Source: Anaerococcus vaginalis (GTDB lineage: Bacteria > Bacillota > Clostridia > Tissierellales > Peptoniphilaceae). From it: a DNA stretch of 64,000 nt. Numbering within the stretch: position 1 is the stretch's first letter; every line of letters starts with the position of its first letter. Positions 54,401 to 61,534 of the stretch are shown one piece after another. The notes under the pieces were generated by a model. That model searched no databases. It saw nothing but the letters and a program-made list of their open reading frames with translations, and was not told where the DNA came from. Where the stretch lies: NCBI GenBank assembly GCA_018363915.1, contig JAGZMY010000008.1, forward strand, positions 1 to 64,000. The letters are read 5' to 3'. Made by a program: the position numbers and the translations under genes.

Positions 54401-56148
54401 ATATTACCTAAGAAATTAAACAATAATGGTATTTTATTAGTTAATAATTTACTGTTTTCAATAAATTGACTATCAAATCCTTTATTAGGTACATTCCTTA
54501 ATTTTGATTTAATTTCTTTTAAATTATCCTCTATTTTTGATAATATATCAAATTTAATTGGATAAATACAAGTAAACCATCCAACAGTTCTACTTAAATC
54601 AATCTTCTCATTGATTTCATGTCTACCATGTCCTTCCATATTAATCCATAAATCTTTGTAATTAAAAGATTTTTTGAATGTTAATACTAATGCTAATATA
54701 ATAATTTCTTCAATACTGCTATTATATTTTTTAGCTAAATCGAGAATTTTACCTTTAGGTATTTTAATTTCTTTAAAAAATAAATTATTATTCTTATTTG
54801 AAACAAATTCTGCCTGTATACCTTCATCTATAATTTTTTCCCAATAACTTCTAATATTATCGTCCATTATATTTTGATAATTAGATATGCTTTTTGCCCA
54901 CTTATTATAAGTTGTTGTTTTTAAGTTAGAGTTTATTTCATTATCTTTTTCATAATATAATCTTTCTAAATCTTCTAATAAAATTTTCCAAGATACATTA
55001 TCAATTATTAGATGATGTATAATCCAAGTTAATTCTATATTGTCCTTACCTTTTTTTATAATAATCTGACTTAGTAAATTTTCATCTATCGATATACATT
55101 TATGGTAATTCCCTTGATTTACTTCATTTGCATTTGAATCTGTATTATCAATAATTTTTATTAAATTTTTAAGATCTATGGTTTTATTTATATATTGAAC
55201 CCATTTATTATTTTCTTTTTTAAAGTTGGCTCTTAAAATATCGTGATTGCTATAAATTGTTTCAAATACATTTTTCAATTTCTCAATATTTATATTTTTA
55301 TCAAATATTAATTTAACTGACTGATTCCAATAATTATAATCTTTAAAGTTTTTTTCAAAAAACCATTGTTGTATTGGTGTCAATTCACAATTTCCATCTT
55401 GTATACAGCTATCCTCAATAATATTCATATCTAATATAGCATGATCACTTAACTCTCTAATTGTCTGATTTATGAATATATCTTTTGTTTTAAAATATAA
55501 CCCCTGAATTCTAGCTTTAGAAACAACCTGTATAGAAAGGATAGAATCCCCTCCAGATTCAAAGAAATTATCATCAATTCCAAGATTAGGAGAATTCAAT
55601 AGTTCTCTCCATATATTTAAAAGTATAGTATCTTTTGCTCCTCTAGAATCGTCTTTAACTATAGCTTTATTTTGTTCTATATCAACAAGTTTTTTTACAT
55701 CAACTTTACCATTATTTGTTAATGGAAATTTATCTATTTTAAATATTTTAGAAGGCAACATATAATCCGGTAAAATATTCTTTAATTTATTATTTAAATC
55801 TGTTTCATCTAATTCTCCAATATAAAAAAGTACAATATATTTATTAACATTACCATTAACAAACGTAAATGCATCATATACGCCATTAATTTTTAGAACA
55901 TTGACATTTATTTCATCAAGTTCTATTCTAAATCCTCTGATCTTTACTTGATTATCTTTTCTACCTTTAAATACTATGTTACCATCTTCTAAAAAGTTTA
56001 CTATATCTCCTGTCCTATATAAAATGTCTTTTTCGTCTCTAAAAGGATTTTGGACGAATTTTTCAGATGATAGTAGACTATTATTTATATATCCAACAGC
56101 AACTCCATTTCCACCAATATACAATTCTCCAGGCATTCCAATTGGCAA
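51418..56148 (-). CDS. Nonribosomal peptide synthetase, A(C-term)-T-E-C-T-R
   Basis: A 1576-residue frame holding most of a synthetase. Order: C-terminal part of an adenylation domain (LYRTGD 43-48, GRKDNQVKIRGFRIELDEI 62-80, Lys148 in NGKVD); carrier 1 (Ser202 in GGDSI); an epimerization domain (PIQQWFFE 258-265, HHLIIDNVSW 378-387, EGHGRHE 505-511, DLSRTVGWFT 517-526); a condensation domain (HHVLLDGWS 818-826); carrier 2 (Ser1164); and an NADPH thioester reductase domain (TGVTGFLGSH 1231-1240, YDKTK). Module 2 has no adenylation domain: after a normal linker (LLNGYENANF) the carrier follows at once. Reductive release would give an aldehyde or alcohol. The coding frame really continues upstream to about 56290 (INAYGPTEGTV), past a frame break. 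Confidence 0.9.
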   Translation of the reverse strand: MPIGMPGELYIGGNGVAVGYINNSLLSSEKFVQNPFRDEKDILYRTGDIVNFLEDGNIVFKGRKDNQVKIRGFRIELDEINVNVLKINGVYDAFTFVNGNVNKYIVLFYIGELDETDLNNKLKNILPDYMLPSKIFKIDKFPLTNNGKVDVKKLVDIEQNKAIVKDDSRGAKDTILLNIWRELLNSPNLGIDDNFFESGGDSILSIQVVSKARIQGLYFKTKDIFINQTIRELSDHAILDMNIIEDSCIQDGNCELTPIQQWFFEKNFKDYNYWNQSVKLIFDKNINIEKLKNVFETIYSNHDILRANFKKENNKWVQYINKTIDLKNLIKIIDNTDSNANEVNQGNYHKCISIDENLLSQIIIKKGKDNIELTWIIHHLIIDNVSWKILLEDLERLYYEKDNEINSNLKTTTYNKWAKSISNYQNIMDDNIRSYWEKIIDEGIQAEFVSNKNNNLFFKEIKIPKGKILDLAKKYNSSIEEIIILALVLTFKKSFNYKDLWINMEGHGRHEINEKIDLSRTVGWFTCIYPIKFDILSKIEDNLKEIKSKLRNVPNKGFDSQFIENSKLLTNKIPLLFNFLGNIDKSEKNSLFDISEPDFDDINKVNRGKLPITQITSYILNDYLYIDIDSIDNYIRDEFCLNMENIFTSNLLETLNIDNIVTNSDFKYTNISENIISELSSLNYKEVFDVTGLQEGLLLRPKQTDYLSQWACIFNGDLDIDNFTKSWEIIVNENDILKSYYRRLSDGNIRGFISAQYNQIKLEYIDWSKENHEIRNEKLNYFMKDISNSVIDIEKAPLMRFYLIQLEHGKFIFVWQFHHVLLDGWSVGLVVDKVMKLYDLILQGNQYKLDDIKFDSFLASIELLKLKNKKESIEFWREYLSDFYSTSLIPTVNSTETNIKNIFIKIDMDKSKQVYSYCRQNHITVSSFLQLVVALLVREYTGLNDILFGMTVSLRDEMMLNTIGLLINTIPARFNFKISKNYKEMLEKIMKIQGEIQSNSHISLSDIIKGSELNKKRPLFNLLYVHENYPVKELDYSLNIEKVFGEEKTNYPLVISTSAGEKIEFKIAFDEYKVNENIFENLESIINNNIYKILNNSDVEYENLKIGIKKEKNKLLNGYENANFKENNGSVREGTFEIIKNIWKSILGDNANYNDDFFEQGGDSLSLARLLYRVKNETNIDISIDDFFEFPKFDIFLGKKSSNIVNVDRQSYQKKKGSAKYFKKSKNILLTGVTGFLGSHLLEELLIRGYNVHTIIRAKNKEEAYKRLNNVISKYHIDCNEFSENIYVYNGDISKEKFGLKEDEYNFLSNSISKIFNSAANVNFMSSFDDASSTNVDGVKNIIEFSENIYLKEIHQISTISVLSSSDNIIINENTPLAEYKKMSISYDKTKWLAEKILFDVSKYREGIHIYRLGRLTGSSKTGIMPENDLLSILIKTIISTKEYPSIFSGEIEANPVDITSSMIVTLSENSKNIVYHLLNDNSIKIKHILDAIKEDNSNLNEVTYDEWLENLFKLERCPLKPLLPLFSNGTIGKSDIKISNELTKKELGKMEFKKINYNLVNLYILNLSNMLKMEE

Positions 56149-56231
56149 TAATTGTTGTTTAGATCCTAAAACATATAGTCTTGTATTATTTATAGGCTTA
56201 CCTATAGGTATATTCTTAATATTTTTATCTT

Positions 56232-56687
56232 TTATTTTGTAAAATGATGCACAAACTGTTCCTTCTGTAGGTCCATAAGCATTAATAATTGATTATTATC
56301 AGATATTTCTGTACTAAGTTCTTCAAAATTCATTGTGTTGTTAAATATATTGTTTTCAAAATTTTTATTAACAATACATGCTTTTAAATTTGAATTTTCT
56401 ACGATAAATTCAATTCTTTCTCTAGGTGCTTTTGTGTCAATAGGAACATAACAAGCACCTAGTTTTAAAACTGAAAGTATTGATACGATTACCCACTCAT
56501 TTTTTTCCATGTATATTCCTACATTGTCATTTTGATTTATTCCTTTTTTAAATAATGAATTAGAAACCCTATTTACTATTTTTTCTATTTCTTTGTATGA
56601 ATATTTTCGACCATCACATTCCAAAAAAACATTATTAGAATATTTTTTACAACTATCTAAAAATATTTGATATAAATTATTTTTCAT
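56232..56687 (-). pseudogene. N-terminal adenylation fragment of the synthetase
   Basis: This 151-codon frame encodes the start of the adenylation domain (MKNNLYQIFLDSCKKYSNNV; KLGACYVPIDTKAPRERI). The start at 56687 has AAGGAGG six bases upstream. After ISDNNQ the sequence should go through the ATP-binding TSGTTGxPKG core and about 170 further residues; instead INAYGPTEGTV, the next conserved motif, follows immediately in another frame. So roughly 500 bases are missing and the frame is broken. The two frames together are one damaged gene unless the assembly is wrong here. Confidence 0.85.
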
Positions 56688-56726
56688 TTTATCCTCCTTA
56701 GTCTCATAAAAACTTACCACACCAAA

Positions 56727-56741
56727 CTGACAAATTGTCAA
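56727..56741. promoter_or_regulatory. Regulon operator before the synthetase
   Basis: CTGACA-AAT-TGTCAA, the third copy of the palindrome. On the minus strand it includes a TTGACA that could be the -35 box of the synthetase promoter; the -10 is weak (TAAGTT or GGTAAG). It lies 40 bases before the start codon. Confidence 0.75.
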
Positions 56742-57017
56742 TGAATTGTAAAAAAAATAAGAAATAATTTCTACTATAAAATTTTTATTTACATATTTGA
56801 TTATATCTTACTCTAAAAAAATGTTAAATGTCAATACCAAAGTATATTAATTTATAATAAAAGTATGGTAATCAATATTAACTAGATCAGTAAATACATA
56901 TAAACTTACAAAATTTAATTCATATAATAATTTTAATCCTAAATTATTTTGTCCGATTCAACTTGTTTGGTAATCCATTTACCCTATTACATTTCAAAAT
57001 ATTTTATTTAAAATATT

Positions 57018-57048
57018 AATAAAGGATAATAATCAATTATCCTTTATT
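57018..57048 (-). terminator. Terminator overlapping the integrase stop codon
   Basis: A perfect 13-bp stem (57018-57030 with 57036-57048) around a 5-base loop. It includes the last codons of the integrase and on the minus strand leads to AATATTTT. Confidence 0.7.
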
Positions 57049-57966
57049 AATATTAATTTTGGAAAGCGGATTTTTATATTTCATAATTTCATTTTTCTTA
57101 TTTGATGTTACATGTGTATATATTTGTGTAGTAACTATATTCGCATGTCCAAGTAACATTTGTATGTATCTTGTATCTACATCCTGATCTAATAGCATTG
57201 TTGCAAATGTATGTCTAAACATATGCGGAGTTATACTTGAGTTTATATTTGTCAATTTACAATATTTTTTAATCATATTTCTTACAGACTGGCTAGATAA
57301 TCTATTTTTTCTCTTATTGATGAAGAAATATTCTGTTTGCTTTAGTTCTTCGTCAAATATACTAGAATATAATTTAAGTGATTCCAGTAAACTTGGATAA
57401 CATATAGGTATTATTCTTTCTTTTGCACCTTTCCCATATATTTTTAAAATATTTCTTGAATATACTATATTTTCTTTTTTTAGTGTACATAGCTCGCTTA
57501 TTCTCATACCTGTCCCTATTAATAGCTCCAGTACTGCAATATCCCTTATCAACTCTTTATATCTATATGAAGTCTTATCACATTTTTCTATCTCTTCATA
57601 TACATATTCGAATAATTTAGAAAGTTCATTTATGGGGATTACTTTAGGTAAAATAAAAGGTTCTTTTATTCTAAGTTTTATTTTATAAAATGGGTTTAAC
57701 TCTATAATATCTTCATAATTTAGATAAGAGAAAAAAGCTTTTAAAGACGCTATTTTTCTTTTTATTGTCTTAATAGCATACCCCTTATATTTTAGTTCAT
57801 AAATATATTCATTTACACTTTCTTTCGTAAAAAAATCATCTTTATCAAACATAAATTTTCTAAACTGTTCTAGGTCTATACAATACGCCTTCAATGTTTT
57901 TTTATCTAAATTATTTTGTAATTCACATTTCAATAAATACTGTAATATTAATTCTCTTAAATCCAT
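57037..57966 (-). CDS. Tyrosine recombinase (XerC/D-like integrase)
   Basis: A 309-residue site-specific recombinase. Residues 1-90 are the SAM-like core-binding domain; the catalytic domain has GTGMRISELC (Arg I), GKGAKERIIP (Lys strand), HMFRHTFATML (His-x-x-Arg), LLGHANIVTTQIYTH (His and nucleophile Tyr). The set is complete. It stands apart from the serine recombinase triplet by 13 kb and next to mobilization genes, which suggests a second integrative unit nested in or joined to the first. Confidence 0.93.
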   Translation of the reverse strand: MDLRELILQYLLKCELQNNLDKKTLKAYCIDLEQFRKFMFDKDDFFTKESVNEYIYELKYKGYAIKTIKRKIASLKAFFSYLNYEDIIELNPFYKIKLRIKEPFILPKVIPINELSKLFEYVYEEIEKCDKTSYRYKELIRDIAVLELLIGTGMRISELCTLKKENIVYSRNILKIYGKGAKERIIPICYPSLLESLKLYSSIFDEELKQTEYFFINKRKNRLSSQSVRNMIKKYCKLTNINSSITPHMFRHTFATMLLDQDVDTRYIQMLLGHANIVTTQIYTHVTSNKKNEIMKYKNPLSKININKG

Positions 57967-58030
57967 AATTGTTGCCCTTTCTATTATATATTTTATCTAT
58001 AATTTTATCATAGATGATTAGGTTCATTTT

Positions 58031-58103
58031 TAAGAACTATGCTTAAAGCTGTTCTTATACTATTAGTATATGAGCAAGCACAGTAAGTGCATATGCACTT
58101 ACT
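58031..58103. other. Cluster of palindromes between integrase and mob genes
   Basis: TAAGAAC (58031-58037) pairs with GTTCTTA (58051-58057) and encloses GCTT/AAGC; TATACTA-T-TAGTATA is at 58056-58070; a perfect 22-bp palindrome (AGTAAGTGCAT and its complement) is at 58082-58103. Such density fits recombinase or relaxosome binding sites. It is upstream of both the integrase and the mob genes. Confidence 0.6.
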
Positions 58104-58235
58104 AAAAATGAAATAAGAATACTACGATTATATCACTTATTTTTTCCATTTTACTTGTTGGGGAATATCCCCAAACCCCTAAATTTATAATAATTAAATT
58201 CAGCAACAAACGCTTATAATAGCCCCAACGTAAAC

Positions 58236-58264
58236 TTGAATATTACCTCAAAAAGTGATACAAT
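58236..58264 (+). promoter_or_regulatory. Promoter in the mob upstream region
   Basis: TTGAAT (58236-58241), 17 bases, TACAAT (58259-58264). A strong terminator follows within 60 bases, so it may drive a short RNA and not the mob genes. Confidence 0.5.
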
Positions 58265-58270
58265 ATGAAT

Positions 58271-58371
58271 AATAAAAATTTAAATCAGGAGATTTCCAAA
58301 CGAAATATATAGAATAAATTAAACCTGTAAGTCAAGTTATCCTACTTGAATTTACAGGTTTTTCTTTTTTA
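58271..58371 (+). ncRNA. Candidate small RNA of about 100 nt
   Basis: It is defined by the promoter at 58236-58264 and a strong terminator (AAACCTGTAA with TTACAGGTTT, plus inner TCAAGT/ACTTGA, 58321-58361, then T-rich). No good coding frame fits between. It might instead be an attenuator leader for mobC. Expression is unproven. Confidence 0.35.
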
Positions 58372-58474
58372 TTTCGATTAATAAATTTATTAGGAAGAGG
58401 AACTTCAAGGAAGTTTACTACGAGCTCTATCTATATAATTATTATCCCGTAAGAAAGAGGGATTGAAAATAAAA

Positions 58475-58494
58475 TGTAGTATTTTATTACTACA
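58475..58494. promoter_or_regulatory. Inverted repeat before mobC, oriT or operator candidate
   Basis: TGTAGTA-N6-TACTACA, a perfect 7-bp inverted repeat 26 bases before the mobC start. Relaxosome genes commonly have oriT or an autoregulatory site at this position. The nick site cannot be assigned. Confidence 0.45.
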
Positions 58495-58520
58495 ACTATA
58501 ATATACGAGGAGGTTAAATT

Positions 58521-58889
58521 ATGACAAGTAGATTTAGGAATAACGGAATCTATTTAATGTTATCTGATGAGGAGTTAGAATTGCTAAATGAAAAATATAA
58601 AGCATCTAAGTGTAAAACTCTTAGACAATTTATTATGAAATGTATTTTAGAAAAAGATATTTATGTATTAGATATGGATGTCTTTCGTGAAATGTCAACA
58701 AATATAAGTCGTACTTCAAATAATATAAATCAAATTGCTAAAAGGCTAAATACTACATCAATTATATATAAAGATGATGTAGAAGATTTAAAAAGCTTAT
58801 TAGAAAATCAAGCGAAAGATATTTTCTCTATGCGTAAAAAAATATACTCTCTTACTAATTCTAATAGCATAAATACTGAGAAAAAATAA
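58521..58889 (+). CDS. MobC-like relaxosome accessory protein
   Basis: A 122-residue protein with a ribbon-helix-helix start (GIYLMLSDEELELLNEKYKA) and the MobC signature segment MSTNISRTSNNINQIAKRLN (residues 56-75). MobC proteins bind oriT DNA and assist the relaxase in opening the strands. The start has GAGGAGG. Its stop overlaps the start of the relaxase gene by one base (TAATG), so the two are coupled. Confidence 0.88.
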   Translation: MTSRFRNNGIYLMLSDEELELLNEKYKASKCKTLRQFIMKCILEKDIYVLDMDVFREMSTNISRTSNNINQIAKRLNTTSIIYKDDVEDLKSLLENQAKDIFSMRKKIYSLTNSNSINTEKK

Positions 58890-60259
58890 TGGCAATTACT
58901 AAAATTCATCCTATAAAATCCACTTTAAAAATAGCACTTGATTATATTATGAATAGTGATAAAACAGATGGAAAAATTCTAATTTCCTCCCTAAACTGTA
59001 ACCCTATAACTGCTCATTTAGAATTTGAACAAACAAAAAGAGAATGTAATTCTAAAGCAAAAGTTTTGGCAAGACATTTAATTCAATCTTTTTTCCCTGG
59101 AGAAACTACTGCTGAAGAGGCTCATCAAATAGGTATAGAACTATGCGATAAAATCTTAAAAGGAAAGTATGAATATGTTCTTACTACCCATATAGATAAG
59201 GGACATATTCACAACCATATACTATTTAATAATGTTTCTTTTGAAACTGGTAAAGCATATCAAAGTAACAAAAAAACTTACCACCAAATTAGAAATCATA
59301 GTGATGATTTATGTAGAAAGTATCAGCTATCAGTTATAGATGAAGATTATGTAAAATTTAAGGAAAAGTATAAAACCAATGGAAAATCCTACAAAGAATA
59401 TATTGAATTTAAGAAAGGAAAATCTTGGAAACATAAACTTCAAATTTCTATCGATCATGCTATTAATAAAGCAAATAGCTATGAGAATTTCTTAATGCTT
59501 ATGGAAGAATATGGATATGAAATTAAAATCGGAAAATATCTTTCTTTCAGACATAAAACCCAAGGAGAAAAAGGGCGATTCATTCGTGCGAGAGAAACTA
59601 CTCTTGGAAAAGATTATACAAAAGAGAAAATAAAAGAAAGAATTGAAAATAAGGTGAATGAAAATTACAAAAATAGTGAAGTATATTCTGCTAAAAAATC
59701 TTATAAGAAAATTGATAATATAGTAGACATAGAAAGTAATGAAAAGGTTAAATCTTCTAAAGGTTATGAAATATGGGCAAGAAAACATAATATGAATACT
59801 ATGGCGAATACCTTAAATCAGCTTAGAAAATACGGTCTATCATCTAGTATGGATTTGGAAACTAAACTCCAAGAAAAGGCTGTTAATAGGCAAGAAATCC
59901 TAAATAAGATTAAAGATGTTGAAAAAGTTATGAGCGAAATTTACGCAGCTATTGAAGACATTAATACTATAAAAATAAATAAGGTTATCTATAAAACCTA
60001 TAAAGAAAATCCAAATGATAAAGATTTTTATAGTGAATATAAGCCTCAAATTATCGCATATGAAAAAGCAATAAATGCTTTAGAAAAGTGTCAATATAAA
60101 AATCCAAGTATAAAAGAGTTGTCAAAATTATATGATGAATACAAGAATAAAAAAGATATTCTTATGGATGACTACGCCAACGAGAATATCTTGATAAATA
60201 AATTGACTCAATTAAGAAAAAATACTGATAAATATCTTGACAATGAATTATATAAGTAA
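58889..60259 (+). CDS. Relaxase/mobilization nuclease (MobA/VirD2 type)
   Basis: A 456-residue relaxase that nicks oriT and leads the strand into the recipient. The MOBP-type start AITKIHPIKSTLKIALDYIM is typical; the metal-binding His motif is HIDKGHIHNHILFNN at about residues 107-121. The rest is helical and charged. No type IV secretion genes are in the window, so the element looks mobilizable rather than self-transmissible as far as can be seen, though such genes could lie to the right. Confidence 0.92.
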   Translation: MAITKIHPIKSTLKIALDYIMNSDKTDGKILISSLNCNPITAHLEFEQTKRECNSKAKVLARHLIQSFFPGETTAEEAHQIGIELCDKILKGKYEYVLTTHIDKGHIHNHILFNNVSFETGKAYQSNKKTYHQIRNHSDDLCRKYQLSVIDEDYVKFKEKYKTNGKSYKEYIEFKKGKSWKHKLQISIDHAINKANSYENFLMLMEEYGYEIKIGKYLSFRHKTQGEKGRFIRARETTLGKDYTKEKIKERIENKVNENYKNSEVYSAKKSYKKIDNIVDIESNEKVKSSKGYEIWARKHNMNTMANTLNQLRKYGLSSSMDLETKLQEKAVNRQEILNKIKDVEKVMSEIYAAIEDINTIKINKVIYKTYKENPNDKDFYSEYKPQIIAYEKAINALEKCQYKNPSIKELSKLYDEYKNKKDILMDDYANENILINKLTQLRKNTDKYLDNELYK

Positions 60260-60287
60260 TTGGATCTATAAAAAAATGATAGGATAG

Positions 60288-60305
60288 TGTGGAAACTTTT
60301 CCACA
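60288..60305. repeat. Short palindrome after the relaxase gene
   Basis: TGTGGAAA-CT-TTTCCACA. It lies between the relaxase stop and the decayed group II intron. There is no T-run beyond it. Its role is unknown. Confidence 0.4.
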
Positions 60306-60324
60306 GCCCCTTTCAAATATGAGC

Positions 60325-60826
60325 TCTCATTTTGCCTTTGCCAATAAAAATCGAGTAGGACTAAATATAACCCTCTCACACCATCGTACGTGCCATTCGA
60401 CATACAAGTAGTTCAATGCAAATAATAATCAAAACAGCTTTAAAGTCCTCTCTTTTTGAGGATTTCTTTGTTTATATAGTACAATCCTGTTATGTTAGTT
60501 ACAACTTAATAATAGTCGCCAAACCCCTAGGACTGTTTTCCATCTACAGTGGGACATTTAATTTTCTTTTAAACTTTTATAATGAATTCTCGTGTTCCCT
60601 TGCCTTCCAACTCTCTTTTCTTTTTCAGAATCCAAATCCTAAATATTTTAGCTTTGTTGGTTTAATAACTTTGAATTTTGTTGCATTTACTTTTAATCCT
60701 AACTTCTTTTCTATACATTTGGTTACTAAAACCATTACTCTGTTTGCCACTACACTGTTTGCTACTGTTAGTATACTTTCATCTAAACATCAAACCAACC
60801 TTAATATCATATTCCTGTTTGTCAAG
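60325..60826 (-). pseudogene. Decayed group II intron: reverse transcriptase 3' part
   Basis: Read on the minus strand, this stretch encodes in pieces the end of a group II intron reverse transcriptase/maturase: SVVANRVMVLVTKCIEKKLG, LKVNATKFKVIKPTKLKYLG followed by FGF, then stops, and later KEILKKRGL. These match the thumb and maturase regions. The sequence after it (GGCACGTACGATGGTGTGAG then CCTACTCGATT) is the usual intron 3' region. Several stops and frameshifts make it non-functional. The long opposite-strand open frame here is an artefact. Confidence 0.75.
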
Positions 60827-60984
60827 TCATGTCGTTCCTCTCTTCCACATATCTCCATGTGAAATTTCAGGATCGCTATGAAATTCGTCGACAACTACGC
60901 TATTTAGGAACTTTCACCCCAGTATTGGAACTTGCCCGTTATACAAAAAATTTTGATACTAATAATTTAGTTAATATCAGAATT
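60827..60984. other. Unassigned fragment between the intron remnant and the VanZ gene
   Basis: The plus strand reads RYEIRRQLRYLGTFTPVLEL in one frame and the minus strand reads NSVVVDEFHSDPEISHGDMW. Both look more protein-like than chance but neither is long or starts properly. It may be the edge of another insertion sequence or intron. Confidence 0.25.
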
Positions 60985-61506
60985 TTAAATACCATTATAT
61001 TTTAAAAAAACAATTAATACTAAACTTATAAAAATAGCACTAATAAAAGCTATCCAAAAAATAAATTTATCTACTTTAAACTTAGATTTAAATTTTTTTA
61101 AAGCTAAATTATATATTTCCACGCCCAATACACCACCTAATGTATTATTAATTATATCAGTTATATCAAATACTCCAATTGACAATGCGTACTGTAAAAA
61201 CTCTATAGCTAAACTAAAGAAAAATACAAAAAGAATACTTTTTAAATTGTTTTTACGAAATAAAATAGATCTAATCATAATTCCCAAAGGTAAAAAAATG
61301 AGTATATTTGATACCATCTCATCAAAAATAACTTTAATATTAACTGTATTGTCATAATAAAATGGTAGTAAATTTATTTGTCGCTCAATCAATAAATTAT
61401 TGATTGAAAATGTCATTTTAAATACTACAATAAAGATTAACCAAATTATATAGTATACAGTTAGCACTTTCATCCCAACTGAAATATATTGATTTTTCAA
61501 TTTCAT
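60985..61506 (-). CDS. VanZ-family membrane protein
   Basis: A 173-residue protein with about five membrane helices. The VanZ-like signatures NILIFLPLGIMI, FSLAIEFLQYAL and FDITDIINNTLGGVLGVEIY are present. VanZ gives low-level teicoplanin resistance in Tn1546, but most family members have unknown roles. The ATG at 61506 with AGGGGGA is preferred over an earlier TTG. It is downstream of, and in the same direction as, an ABC exporter. Confidence 0.85.
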   Translation of the reverse strand: MKLKNQYISVGMKVLTVYYIIWLIFIVVFKMTFSINNLLIERQINLLPFYYDNTVNIKVIFDEMVSNILIFLPLGIMIRSILFRKNNLKSILFVFFFSLAIEFLQYALSIGVFDITDIINNTLGGVLGVEIYNLALKKFKSKFKVDKFIFWIAFISAIFISLVLIVFLKYNGI

Positions 61507-61534
61507 AATTAATTCCCCCTTCAATCTATTAAAG

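Noticed and set aside
60416..60862. A 148-codon hydrophobic frame on the plus strand
   Set aside because: The opposite strand encodes recognisable reverse transcriptase pieces, so this frame is its antisense shadow.
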